Shown here one piece after another: positions 45,581 to 55,567 of a stretch of 64,000 nucleotides of DNA. The position numbers and the translations under genes were made by a program. A model generated the notes under the pieces. It had not been told where the DNA came from. It ran no database searches and saw only the letters and a list, made by a program, of their open reading frames with translations. Each line of letters starts with the position of its first letter. The stretch's first letter is position 1. This stretch comes from Pseudo-nitzschia pungens (lineage: Eukaryota > Bacillariophyta > Bacillariophyceae > Bacillariales > Bacillariaceae): contig CM074763.1 of assembly GCA_037355855.1 (NCBI GenBank), forward strand, positions 5,332,001-5,396,000. The letters are read 5' to 3'.

Positions 45581-48538
45581 ATGCCTCCCCCCCCGCCAGC
45601 TTCCAGGCGAAAAAGGTCTACCTTGGCTAACACTCCTTCAAACAAACGCGCCTTTACGGGGACCCCTTCCCGCCGACTACCTGCTGGTTCCGTTCTTCAG
45701 GCTACTCCCTCTCCCCCTCCCTCTCCCCGTACAGCTAGGGATTCACTCCCTTCTGATGATGATATGTCCTTCACTTCTGCTGTGTCTACTGGTGCACTAG
45801 ATGATGTTGATATGAGCACTGAGCAGTCAGGCACTGGGCATTCAGACACAGGGCATTCAGGCAGTGGGCAGTCCGACAGTGGGACGTCTGAAAGTGGGAC
45901 ATCCAACAGTGGGAAGCCCAACAGTGGAAATTCCAACAGTGGGACGTCCAACAGTGGGAAGCCCAACAGTGGAAAGTCCAACAGTGCGACGTCTAGGGAT
46001 GGCCAGCCAGGCTCTGAGCACTCAGACTCTAAGCACCCTCCTTCCAAGGTCTCTCCTTCCAAGTCTAGTCTGAAACAAGCTACTCTTGCATTTCTTTCTG
46101 ACACACCGTCTGCAGAGCGACATGCCCTGCGCAAGAAAGCCCTGGCTGCTGCCAACAAAGCTCACTCAGATTCCTTCCTCTGGTGCTTCTACGGTAAGGG
46201 GCCTTTTACTGGTCGTGCTTCCATTCCCACCCCTATCCACACTCTTCGTAAAACTCCAGCAGGATCCCGGCTATGGACTGGGTGTCCTAGTCCCACTCAC
46301 TTCTTCAGCAAGAAAGATGGGAATGACAAGAAATCCATCCATGATGTCTGTCAGTCTGCCATCCCTCCAGCATATGCTCAAGCTTTTCCTGACAACCCTG
46401 AGTGGAGAACTGCTTCTGTGGAGTCCCTGGTTTCCCTTGCTTCTCTCTGCTTTCAAGCCTCTGCAGACTGGACCAAGCAACCTTCAGGCCATGCTCTGAA
46501 GAGATGTCTTATTGGTTTGGCCAAGATGTCTCCTGAGTGTTTTGATGACCTGTATTGTGAAGGTAACCTTTTGCCCAGCACTGAAGGAAGAGTTTGGTTG
46601 GCAGCCAATCAGGTGCTTGGCTCCCACTGGTATTTCAAGAAGCGACCTCCTACACCTGCGCCAGCTGCAGTTGATGATGCTTCCACTTCCAAATCAGTGT
46701 CCTTTCTTCCTGGTGGTGGTGATGCTACTGTCTTGTCCTCCTCTGCTGGGCATTTCCTCCAACGCCGAGGGGTTTGCTCCAGTGATTCTAGAGCTCCAGT
46801 GGATGTCACTGCTGGCACCAAGTGTTCTCATAGTTCTTATGTCACTCTGTCCCTTCCAAGGTTGATGTCACAACGCCCTGGGGAACTATATGATGAGCTG
46901 CTCAAGTCTCTCAAGGAAGCTTTGGATCTTCTATGGACTGTTGATAAGCGCCTGGTGTTGTATGTTTTTCCCTCCAGAGCCAGGCTCAACCCCAAGGCCA
47001 AGCCTGTTACCAAGTTTTGGACGACACTTCCTGACAGGAAGACCTTGGAAGTGTATGTTGCTCAGCTCTGGCTTCGCAGTAGAACTGCCCCTCATCTACG
47101 CTTCTTTGTGGGACACAGTGCTTCCCTGGAGAAACTCTTTTCAGCACAATTGCTCCAGAGGCTCAGAGACCGTGACATGGAGCTGAAATATGATCACATA
47201 CAGGCCCCAGTTGTTGTCACCTGTGGCTTTCTCCTTGGATCTTACATGCAGAGTTTTGATCTTGACCACTACAACGAATTGCTTCAGACTCATCCCAGGT
47301 TTCAGGCATGTCCTATTGCTGTTATCAGGAAGAATATCAGTCTTGACAACTCCAGAACTCCTGATCCCAATCCGGTTCTGGCTGCTCATGTTTTATGTGA
47401 TGCAACAAAGCGCGCCCACACTGTTAAGCTCCTCAAAGCCCAGTTCAACCGTTGCAAACCTTCAGACATTGCCTCTTTACCTGATGGTAAATTCTACAAG
47501 TTTATTGAGACAGCTACCAATCCTTCTGACAGACCTCTTCCCCCCTCCAAGCTCAAGACTGTTCGCCAGGCTAAGCACCGCCAAGCCAAATTTATTGAGA
47601 GCCATGAAACTGCTCCTGTTTTGGGGGTAGTTGATCTTGATCTTCCAGTTGACTTGGGCCAAGGGCTGGGTTTGAAGACACTGCGCAGTGTGCTTCTGGG
47701 CATCAGAACCCGTGACAATTGGTCATGGCCTCTTTTTCTTTCTGTCGATACCAGTTCATACCGAGGCGAGATCCTTGCTTTGTACAATATCACTACCAAG
47801 GCTGAAGCAATGGCCATGTTGTCTTTCCTGCCTATTATACTGGAAGCTCATTATGGTTCTTGTGTTCGACAATGGTTCTCTTCTGAGTGCTTGACTGAAA
47901 TGGAAGCCTACCATTGGGATGCTGCTGCCAATTGTGTTGTGGAAACTGAACCTGCTGCAGATCCAATGCAGGATGACTCTCTTCCCTTTTTTGGTGATGG
48001 GGATGCAAGAGATTGGGAACTTGTTGATGATGACTTGTCAGTTGACCTTGCCCCAGACCTCACCTTTGATCTGGATCTGCACTTTAACCTCCAAGCCCGT
48101 GCTGACAGTGGTGGTGGCGGATTTGATGATTCTCAATCCATGGATACTTTAGCAACCGGTACTTCCAATCTCACTGATGTCCAGGCTTCAGCGCCTGCAG
48201 GTGGTGTTCCTACTGGCGGTGATCCTTCCAATGTTGCCAAGGCTGATGCCTCTCCTGGTATTCCTCCTGAAGTTTCCCCTGCAGTTCCTGACCCTCCCCA
48301 GAATGCCACGGCCGGTGACCTCCCTGTGGCCTCTCCTGATTCCTCAACTGCAGTTCCTGCTGCCGGTGGTGGGGAAGATGCAGCCTCTGCACTGAGGCTT
48401 GGAGTTGCTGCAATTGCATTCTCCTCCAGCCATGATGCTAGCGTCAGTGATTTGAGCCATGCCAATGTTTCCACCAAATCAGCTCCGGCAACTCTTCCAT
48501 CCCTGCGACAGACTGGGTTTCCTTCTGATCATGGTTAG
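45581..48538 (+). CDS. LINE ORF1 protein, unrecognised domain content
   Basis: 985 aa. ATG at 45581 sits in a good context (CCACCATG) and is the first in-frame Met. The N-terminus is Pro/Arg/Lys-rich. Residues about 78-150 form a degenerate Ser/Gly/Asn repeat (NSGTSNSGKPNSG-type units). The next 650 residues look globular (for example FLWCFYGKGPFTGR and LRFFVGHSASLEKL). The C-terminal 150 residues are acidic and Pro/Ala-rich. I see no RRM, CCHC knuckle or esterase signature, the usual ORF1 domains. Its role as RNA-binding particle protein is assumed only from its position. Confidence 0.8.
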   Translation: MPPPPPASRRKRSTLANTPSNKRAFTGTPSRRLPAGSVLQATPSPPPSPRTARDSLPSDDDMSFTSAVSTGALDDVDMSTEQSGTGHSDTGHSGSGQSDSGTSESGTSNSGKPNSGNSNSGTSNSGKPNSGKSNSATSRDGQPGSEHSDSKHPPSKVSPSKSSLKQATLAFLSDTPSAERHALRKKALAAANKAHSDSFLWCFYGKGPFTGRASIPTPIHTLRKTPAGSRLWTGCPSPTHFFSKKDGNDKKSIHDVCQSAIPPAYAQAFPDNPEWRTASVESLVSLASLCFQASADWTKQPSGHALKRCLIGLAKMSPECFDDLYCEGNLLPSTEGRVWLAANQVLGSHWYFKKRPPTPAPAAVDDASTSKSVSFLPGGGDATVLSSSAGHFLQRRGVCSSDSRAPVDVTAGTKCSHSSYVTLSLPRLMSQRPGELYDELLKSLKEALDLLWTVDKRLVLYVFPSRARLNPKAKPVTKFWTTLPDRKTLEVYVAQLWLRSRTAPHLRFFVGHSASLEKLFSAQLLQRLRDRDMELKYDHIQAPVVVTCGFLLGSYMQSFDLDHYNELLQTHPRFQACPIAVIRKNISLDNSRTPDPNPVLAAHVLCDATKRAHTVKLLKAQFNRCKPSDIASLPDGKFYKFIETATNPSDRPLPPSKLKTVRQAKHRQAKFIESHETAPVLGVVDLDLPVDLGQGLGLKTLRSVLLGIRTRDNWSWPLFLSVDTSSYRGEILALYNITTKAEAMAMLSFLPIILEAHYGSCVRQWFSSECLTEMEAYHWDAAANCVVETEPAADPMQDDSLPFFGDGDARDWELVDDDLSVDLAPDLTFDLDLHFNLQARADSGGGGFDDSQSMDTLATGTSNLTDVQASAPAGGVPTGGDPSNVAKADASPGIPPEVSPAVPDPPQNATAGDLPVASPDSSTAVPAAGGGEDAASALRLGVAAIAFSSSHDASVSDLSHANVSTKSAPATLPSLRQTGFPSDHG

Positions 48539-51500
48539 CTCTTCTGGTATGAGGTTTGATGGGGTGCCTTCCAATCCAAATCCCATCAATGCTTCTACTG
48601 TTTCTCCCTTTTCCCCCTCCGCCTCTTCCCCTGTCTCTCATTTTGTCCAATTAACTCTTCATGGAGACTCTCTTGCTGCTAAGGATTCTGATAGTTTTGG
48701 TCATTCCTTTCCTCAAGCTCCATCCTCTAATTCCACCATTATCACCTTCCAAAACATTGGACCCCAACGTAGAGCTGCCTTTATGTCCAGGTCCAAGCAC
48801 AACTCCCGACAATTTGTCAAGAGCAACGCCAGTGTGGCGCTTTTTGCTGAACATTGTTTGAATGAATCCAAGCTCCTGCCCTGTGATCTTTTTAATCGGC
48901 GCATGAAGAATGTCTGTCCCTCAAGTTTTTCCTATCTTGCCAACAACAAGCATGAAGCTTCTGACTGTTCATGGCTTCAGCCTGGTGGTACAGGGTTTTC
49001 CATTGATCAACTGTTCAGTTCCCACAAGATTGCCCATGGGGCTGATCCTTCTGGTCTTGGGAGATGGTCCTTTGTCAAGTTTCAGGGCAGGGATGGTTAC
49101 ACTGTCACTATGTTTTCTGCTTACTGCCCTGTTGAAAATGACAGGGACCTTGGTTCCGTCTGGAATCAACAGTACCGATACTTTCAAGCAGCTGAAAATC
49201 TTTTCAGTCCCAACCCATGCATTCTCTTTCACAGGGATTTGACTGCTGCCCTTCAGGTCTGTCTGGGTGCCGGTGACCAGGTCATTCTTGGGATTGATCA
49301 AAATGCTGATGTTCGGACTGATGGCTTGTCTTTTGAGCTCAAGGCTCTTGGTTTCAGAGATGCCATTCTTACCCTTCATAGTCAGTCTTCTCCTCCTGCC
49401 ACTCACAACCGCAACACTACCAGAACACCAATTGATGCCATTTGGGTCTCTGAGAATGTTGATGTTCTCAGGGCTGGGTATTGTCCCTTTGGTGGCGCCT
49501 ATGGTATGGAATCGGACCACAGAATGCTTTGGATTGAAGTCTGTAATTGCAGCCTCATGGGCAAACACCTGCCATCTCCCGTGAGCTTCTCTCATTCCAA
49601 ACTCCAGTCCTCCCACCCTCATCTGCGCCAACGGTATTTCAAGCGTGTCAGGCACAGCTTTCTCAAGGCTGGGGTGTTTTCTCTCCAAGCTAAGCTGGAA
49701 CACCTCCTGGCTCAGTTTCAGTCTGGGGATATTTCTGTGCGCGCTGATCTCATCACTACATATGAAGTCCTCCATGAAACCTCCACCTCTCTCAGGCTCT
49801 CTGTTGAACAAAACCTTTGCCACACAAGAGCTGGTCTGGTTCCATGGTCCCCGAAGCTGCAAGTCTATCGTGATACAATTGACTTTTGGCGGCGTGTTGT
49901 TAAGCTGAGACAGGGTGTGTCCACCAGTCATACTGTTTTGAAAAGGCTGGCATGCAAGCTTTCTCTCTACAAAGGAGAACACTGTGATCTTTCCAGTGCT
50001 GTCCTCCACCTGAAACAAGCTTATAGGCAATACCGGGCAGTGAAAAAATTGGCCCCCTCATGGAGAGACTCCTTCAATCAAGGCCTGGTGGATGCACTTC
50101 TTGCTGAAGGCAAACCTCATAACCAGAATGCTTCCCAGATTCGTGCCAGGATGCGCAGGGAACGTCTTCAAAGAGAGCTTGGCCTTGCTGCTAGGTCTAT
50201 TCGGGGACGTGTCAACAAGTCAGCTGTCTTGCGAGCTATTGCAGTTGGCCCTGATGGTGCTGAACAGGTCTTGGAGTCCCAGTCCACTATGGTTCCAGCT
50301 ATGGCTGAATCCAATGTCCGGCGTCAACAGCAGTGTCTTGGCACTCCTTCCATGACTCCCTCCTTCATTCAAGATTTTGGCTACCTCGGCACAGCCCATG
50401 CTTCTGCTCAAGTTCTTGATGGCACATATAATCCTCCTCCTGCCACTGACAAATACCTGTCTGAATTTCTTTCTTGTCTCAAAGTCCCTGCCTCTATTCT
50501 GAGTTTGCCTCCCTTTGACTATTCAGTGTGTCCAGCTGACAATGCTGCTGCCTGGAAACACCAAAGGGAACGCACAGCAAGTGAACCTTCTTGTTTGAGT
50601 TTTGCCCACCACAAGGCTTTTGCCCTGGATCCCCAGTTGAATAAGTTTGACACTCTACTGAGATCCGTCCCATTGATTGTTGGCTTCTCTCCTTCTGCCT
50701 GGCAGGTCATCACGGATGTTGAGATATTCAAGAAACCTGGTGAATATAGAGTGGATAAGATGAGACTCATCCAGTTGATGTCTCCTGAGTTCCAAATCAA
50801 CAACAAGATGATTGGCCGACGCATTCTTGCCCATGCTGAACGTGCCAATGCAGTGGCGGTTGATCAACATGGAAGCAGGAAACACCACAAGGCCATCAAC
50901 ACCTGCTTGAACAAGAAGCTCATCTGTGATGTGTTGAGGCAGAAGCGCAGATCCGGTGCTGTTGCTATGAATGATGCCAAGGGCTGTTATGATAGAATCT
51001 CTCATCCCATTGCAGGTCTCACTCTCCAGAGCTTTGGGGTTCCTGCACATGTGTGTGAAGTTCTTCTTTCTACTCTGCAACATGCTAAGCACCACATCAA
51101 AACTGGTTTTGGTCGTTCCGGCCCTGTGTATGGTGATGAACCTGTTCCTCTCAGTGGTTGTGGCCAAGGCAATGGTATTGGTCCAACTCTTTGGGCCTTG
51201 GTGTCAACCATTGTCTTCCGAATGATGCAACAGGCTGGGCATGGTGTCCATCTTATCACTTCTTTGTCACTGCAACTGGTTTCTCTTGTGGGTTTTGCCT
51301 TTGTGGATGACACAGATTTGTTTTGTGCTGGCTCTGATTCCTCAACCTCTGGTGAGGAATTGGCTGTTGATTTTCAGGGAGCTCTTGACCGATGGGCTGG
51401 AGGGATTATTGCCACTGGTGGTGCGATTGAACCTGCCAAATCCTTCTGTTATTTGATTGATTTCAAATGGAATGGATCCGGTTGGGACTATCGCTCCATT

Positions 51501-54371
51501 GCTGACATGCCCGGTGACTTCTCTGTTGCTGATAAGAATGGCAATCGCGCTACCCTGGATCGTTTTGAAGTTGACCATGCTGACAAGACCCTTGGGGTTT
51601 TTATCTCCATGGATGGCAATGAGGAAGCACAGATTGCTCACATGAAGTCACAGTCCCAGTCTTTTGGCTCTCAGCTCAAGGCTTCCAAGTGTGAGAAGAG
51701 GGCATCCCTCTACACATTCAAGTATTCTTTCATGAAGTCTGTTGAATACCCCATGCCTGTCACGCAACTTGATGAGGCCACTTGGACTAAGATCATTCAC
51801 CCAGCTCTTGTTCCTGTGCTGAATAAAGCAGGGATGTCACGGACATTTCCCAGACATGTATTCTATGGTCCTTCCCTCTATCAAGGCTTTGGTTTTATTC
51901 ACCCCTACCTCCTCCAAGAGTTCAGTCATATTGCCACCCTCTTTCAGGAATCTGTCAGGTCCTCCCAAACTGGTAGGATTCTCAGGCTAACTGCTGAGTC
52001 TCTACGGCTCGAACTTGGCATTCCTCTCCATCTTGGTGTCACACCATATCATCCTTTTGCTTCCTATGTCACTCCCTGCTGGTACAAACATGTGTGGAAG
52101 TTTTTCTCTGTTCACCCTGTGAGCTTGTTTGAAGACTTCCCAGATCTTCCCCTGCTACGTTCCAATGACTGCTATCTCATGCAAGCCTTTGTCAACGCTG
52201 GCTTCAGAGGTGCTGACTTGTCCCTCTTGAATCACATGCGCATGTCACTCAAGGCTATCTCCCTTGCTGACATTTGTACTCCAGATGGGAAGAGACTCTC
52301 TCCCATGGCTTTCCAGCTGATATCCTCCAATCACTTGAGGGATCATCTTGACTGGCCGAGATGTCCTCCATCTTGGCCTCCAGCAGCAAAGCGCTTATGG
52401 ACTAAGGCACTTCAGACCTGTTTTCTTCCCCCTTGTCCACCCCCTGCAGCCAGGTCACTAGCTCCTTCTTTTCATCTTGGGCCTTGGCTCTCTCCCCAGA
52501 CAGCTTCTCTTTGGCCTTGGTTTTTGTCTCCATCCACCAACAGAATATTCTTCAAAACTTCTACTGGCTGGACTGTGAGCACCTCCCAGGGCAGGGGCAG
52601 ATACAGGGTCACTGCTGAAATCCTTTCTGCCAAACCAGCCTGCGCTGATGTGCTTGTCTGCCCTGTTATTTGTGGCCAAGTTGTCCGCGTTGTCGGGTCT
52701 TCAGCCTTTGTTTCTGAACCTCCTGACAAGGATCCTCTGGAGTACAATCCATTTGATTCTCTTCCAGACTTCCCGGCAGATGCCTTTGACGCACTCTGTG
52801 CGTCTCCAAGGGTACTTCTCCACAAATATTCCCTACCACAGGCTGGCTGTCAGCACATTGTTGATGCTATCCAGAGAGGTACTGCCAGTGCTGTCTGCGA
52901 TGGTTCATTTGATCCGGAACTTCTCAGAGGAACTTCTGCTTTCATCCTGTCACCCAATACCTCCACCAAGTCTGCTTCATTGTTCCTCACTGGCTGTAAT
53001 TTTGTCAGTGGGTCCCCTGAGGATCAGTCATCCTACAGGAGTGAACTGGCAGGTATCATTGGGGTTCTCACCTGTTGCACTGCTCTGGGGAATCTTTATG
53101 ATATTGCTTCTGGCTCTATCACCATTGCTCTGGATGGTGACACAGCTCTCAAACAGGCTCAGGGATCTTGGCCATTGGTTATTTCCCAAAAGTCTTTTGA
53201 TTATGTTTATGTCATCCGAAACATGATTTCTGCCCTGCCCATCTCTGTGCACTTTCAGTGGGTTCAGGGCCATCAAGCTGGAATCTTTCTTGATTGGTGG
53301 GCACTTCGCAATCATCAGGCTGACAGCATGGCCAAGGCATTTCTCTTTGTCCATAGAGCTTCTGCCCATCACTATCCCAGACTTGTGTTTGAGCCCTGGG
53401 CATTTTCTCTCAATGGATGCAAGTGTTCAAGGTTTGATCAGAATGCTCTGCATGTTGCCATTTCTGGTCCTCCTCTTCTTAAATATTGGCAGACCCACCA
53501 TGATATCCCCATTCCACAACCTGTTTTGGGTTCCATCCATTGGTGTGCCCATCTGTCTGCCTTCAAGCGACTCCCTCCTGGCATGCAAAGGTGGTTTGTC
53601 AAGTTTGCTTCTGGATGCATTGGTGTTGGCAACCAACTACTTCACTACCAGTATCAGGATCACTCCCGGTGCCCATTGTGTGATGCAGACAACGAGAAGG
53701 TTTCTCATGTGCTCTCCTGCAAGGATCCTGGGGCTGTCAGGCACAGTGTGTCGGCCTTCACGGGACCACTGCAGCAGAGGCTTGAAGTTGAACAAACTGA
53801 TCCTTCATTGGTTGCTGCCATTGTGGATCTTCTCACAAGAGTTTGGAAGGGTCAGACCATTTATCCATCATCCTACTCCCTTGCAATTGCTTCTGCTGTC
53901 AGGGCACAGAGGACTATTGGTTGGCACAACTGGCTTCTTGGTAGGTGGTCTCCTCGCTGGTTTCAAATCCAGGCTGACTACTACTCCCACATTGGAAGCA
54001 AGCGCTCTCCCAAACGTTGGGCTACAGCTATCATCCATCAGTTCTTTCTTACCTCCTGGGATCTTTGGACTTATAGGAATGAACGACTCCATGGTCCTGG
54101 GGGTACCCTGGATGCTGAACAACACCAATCTCTTGATGCTTCCATCACCTCAGAATTGGCAATTGGTACAGCTGGTGCACTTCCCCAGTCACACTCCCTG
54201 TTACAAACCCCTTTCCACGTCCTACAAGGTTACACCCTGACTGCCAAGAGGCAGTGGCTTGCAACCATCCACCTTGCCAGGAAGCAGTATGCAGCGCCTG
54301 TCCCACCAGTGCAGCCATACCAACAAGAGGCTGCTCTTCTCAGAGCCTGGCTTACTGGACCTCAGGGTTGA
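48459..54371 (+). CDS. LINE ORF2: endonuclease - reverse transcriptase - RNase H polyprotein
   Basis: 1970 aa from the ATG at 48459, or 1946 aa from the ATG at 48531, which overlaps the ORF1 stop as ATGGTTAG. The exonuclease-endonuclease-phosphatase domain shows TFQNIGPQRRAA, FAEHCLNESK, LGIDQNADVRTDG, TPIDAIWVS and MESDHRMLWI (His near 355). Reverse transcriptase motifs: A AVAMNDAKGCYDRI, B LSGCGQGNGIGPTL, C GFAFVDDTDLF (about residues 945-955). RNase H: VCDGSFD (about 1478), SYRSELAG, ALDGDTAL and NHQADSMAKA carry the acidic quartet. A CPLC-x8-H-x3-C motif (CPLCDADNEKVSHVLSC) follows. All catalytic residues appear intact, so the copy could be active. Confidence 0.95.
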   Translation: MPMFPPNQLRQLFHPCDRLGFLLIMVSSSGMRFDGVPSNPNPINASTVSPFSPSASSPVSHFVQLTLHGDSLAAKDSDSFGHSFPQAPSSNSTIITFQNIGPQRRAAFMSRSKHNSRQFVKSNASVALFAEHCLNESKLLPCDLFNRRMKNVCPSSFSYLANNKHEASDCSWLQPGGTGFSIDQLFSSHKIAHGADPSGLGRWSFVKFQGRDGYTVTMFSAYCPVENDRDLGSVWNQQYRYFQAAENLFSPNPCILFHRDLTAALQVCLGAGDQVILGIDQNADVRTDGLSFELKALGFRDAILTLHSQSSPPATHNRNTTRTPIDAIWVSENVDVLRAGYCPFGGAYGMESDHRMLWIEVCNCSLMGKHLPSPVSFSHSKLQSSHPHLRQRYFKRVRHSFLKAGVFSLQAKLEHLLAQFQSGDISVRADLITTYEVLHETSTSLRLSVEQNLCHTRAGLVPWSPKLQVYRDTIDFWRRVVKLRQGVSTSHTVLKRLACKLSLYKGEHCDLSSAVLHLKQAYRQYRAVKKLAPSWRDSFNQGLVDALLAEGKPHNQNASQIRARMRRERLQRELGLAARSIRGRVNKSAVLRAIAVGPDGAEQVLESQSTMVPAMAESNVRRQQQCLGTPSMTPSFIQDFGYLGTAHASAQVLDGTYNPPPATDKYLSEFLSCLKVPASILSLPPFDYSVCPADNAAAWKHQRERTASEPSCLSFAHHKAFALDPQLNKFDTLLRSVPLIVGFSPSAWQVITDVEIFKKPGEYRVDKMRLIQLMSPEFQINNKMIGRRILAHAERANAVAVDQHGSRKHHKAINTCLNKKLICDVLRQKRRSGAVAMNDAKGCYDRISHPIAGLTLQSFGVPAHVCEVLLSTLQHAKHHIKTGFGRSGPVYGDEPVPLSGCGQGNGIGPTLWALVSTIVFRMMQQAGHGVHLITSLSLQLVSLVGFAFVDDTDLFCAGSDSSTSGEELAVDFQGALDRWAGGIIATGGAIEPAKSFCYLIDFKWNGSGWDYRSIADMPGDFSVADKNGNRATLDRFEVDHADKTLGVFISMDGNEEAQIAHMKSQSQSFGSQLKASKCEKRASLYTFKYSFMKSVEYPMPVTQLDEATWTKIIHPALVPVLNKAGMSRTFPRHVFYGPSLYQGFGFIHPYLLQEFSHIATLFQESVRSSQTGRILRLTAESLRLELGIPLHLGVTPYHPFASYVTPCWYKHVWKFFSVHPVSLFEDFPDLPLLRSNDCYLMQAFVNAGFRGADLSLLNHMRMSLKAISLADICTPDGKRLSPMAFQLISSNHLRDHLDWPRCPPSWPPAAKRLWTKALQTCFLPPCPPPAARSLAPSFHLGPWLSPQTASLWPWFLSPSTNRIFFKTSTGWTVSTSQGRGRYRVTAEILSAKPACADVLVCPVICGQVVRVVGSSAFVSEPPDKDPLEYNPFDSLPDFPADAFDALCASPRVLLHKYSLPQAGCQHIVDAIQRGTASAVCDGSFDPELLRGTSAFILSPNTSTKSASLFLTGCNFVSGSPEDQSSYRSELAGIIGVLTCCTALGNLYDIASGSITIALDGDTALKQAQGSWPLVISQKSFDYVYVIRNMISALPISVHFQWVQGHQAGIFLDWWALRNHQADSMAKAFLFVHRASAHHYPRLVFEPWAFSLNGCKCSRFDQNALHVAISGPPLLKYWQTHHDIPIPQPVLGSIHWCAHLSAFKRLPPGMQRWFVKFASGCIGVGNQLLHYQYQDHSRCPLCDADNEKVSHVLSCKDPGAVRHSVSAFTGPLQQRLEVEQTDPSLVAAIVDLLTRVWKGQTIYPSSYSLAIASAVRAQRTIGWHNWLLGRWSPRWFQIQADYYSHIGSKRSPKRWATAIIHQFFLTSWDLWTYRNERLHGPGGTLDAEQHQSLDASITSELAIGTAGALPQSHSLLQTPFHVLQGYTLTAKRQWLATIHLARKQYAAPVPPVQPYQQEAALLRAWLTGPQG

Positions 54372-54668
54372 TTACACTTTGTACCTTGGTCTTGTCTTCT
54401 GTTCCTGCTTCTCATCCTGTCCCATCCCTTTTGATACTGGATCTTATCCCAATATCTTCATTCCCATTTCACTTTATCTCAATTCCCTATTTTGTGGGAC
54501 TTGTTTGTCTTTTTCCCTGCTTGATGTTCAAGGTTTGTTTGAAAATTTGTCGTTCTGCCACTTGGGGTCCTGACTCTATGATGGAGGCGACGTTAAAGTC
54601 TGGTTACAGACTGAGTAATTTAGTTTCACCTTTGGTGATTAAAGTTATTTAAATACGTATATTATTAT

Positions 54669-54687
54669 TAGTAGTAGTAGCTAGTAC
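54669..54687. repeat. Right target-site duplication of the LINE
   Basis: Exact copy of the 19-mer at 43744-43762, followed by TAC repeats that continue the interrupted microsatellite. Confidence 0.7.
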
Positions 54688-55567
54688 TACTACTACTATC
54701 TAAGAGTTGTTCCAACATTTAGTTCAAAGGCAGTCTCTGGGGGGAGACTACAGTTGCAATATCATACCTGTCCAATAAGAAGCAAAAGCAACAACAATAA
54801 CAGTAATCAACTAGCTCCCATTTTGAAACACAACAAACACCAGAATGGCAAGAGATGAAGAAGTTTCTGCAGATTTTTTGTGAAGACGAACTTCTTACTA
54901 CTTCTTGCTCAATATTTGTTCCGCCGTGAGAACACGGCACCTGGGAGTCCATTCCTGTGTGAACTTCACGAGAAGAAAATAGTTGTGGATAGCAGAAGCA
55001 CTATAACTAGTCCTACCTTCTTCAGTGATCTGTGTAAATAATGAGCACCTCAGAAGATTGTTGTACTAGTAGTACTAGCAATACTACTTTTTGACCAAAA
55101 TGAACGTACTGTACGGTACATTTCCGTACGATACGATACGATACGATACGATACTTTTACTGTAAATTATTAGAGCTAGCCAGGAACACCATACCTACCG
55201 TACTCGTACCGGTATTAACCTTAGTGTACGAACCTGTGCCCATTCTTGACATTCCCATATTTTTTTTCCCACGCACTGTGTAATTTTTAAAAATTCAACA
55301 AAAAATCCCGAATCAATCATCAATCCGTTGACCGAAACGAAAACCTCCCACTGTTCATCGTTGACACTTGACATCGCTCCGTGCAATTAAGAACTACTTG
55401 TACTCGACGACAATAACTGTCACACTGATTGTAAGAAACGTCGGCTGCTCACCAACGCTTTTCTACCGAACTTGACGCAGCATCGGCCACTACTCGTCCG
55501 AGTACTCCGGTTGCATCACATTCACGATCCAAATCCAAATCCAAATCCACCGTGGCATTCTGATACG
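54688..55567. other. Intergenic region upstream of the glycosyltransferase-like gene
   Basis: No gene seen. A GATAC pentamer array lies at about 55131-55155, amid GTAC-rich words. The AT-rich sequence after 55250 is the presumed promoter side. Confidence 0.5.

Larger units (their letters stand above)
43763..54668 (+). mobile_element. Full-length non-LTR retrotransposon (LINE), about 10.9 kb
   Basis: Bounded by a 19-bp direct duplication. It has a leader of about 1.8 kb, ORF1 (45581-48538), ORF2 (48459-54371) with endonuclease, reverse transcriptase, RNase H and a zinc-knuckle-like motif, and a 3' untranslated tail of about 300 bp ending in an ATT-rich, not poly(A), tail. Both ORFs are uninterrupted. 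Codons tend to end in T (CTT, TCT, GCT, CCT), unlike the GC-rich host exons. APE-type endonuclease plus RNase H fits the I/Jockey-related superclass broadly; the clade is not determined. Confidence 0.9.
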
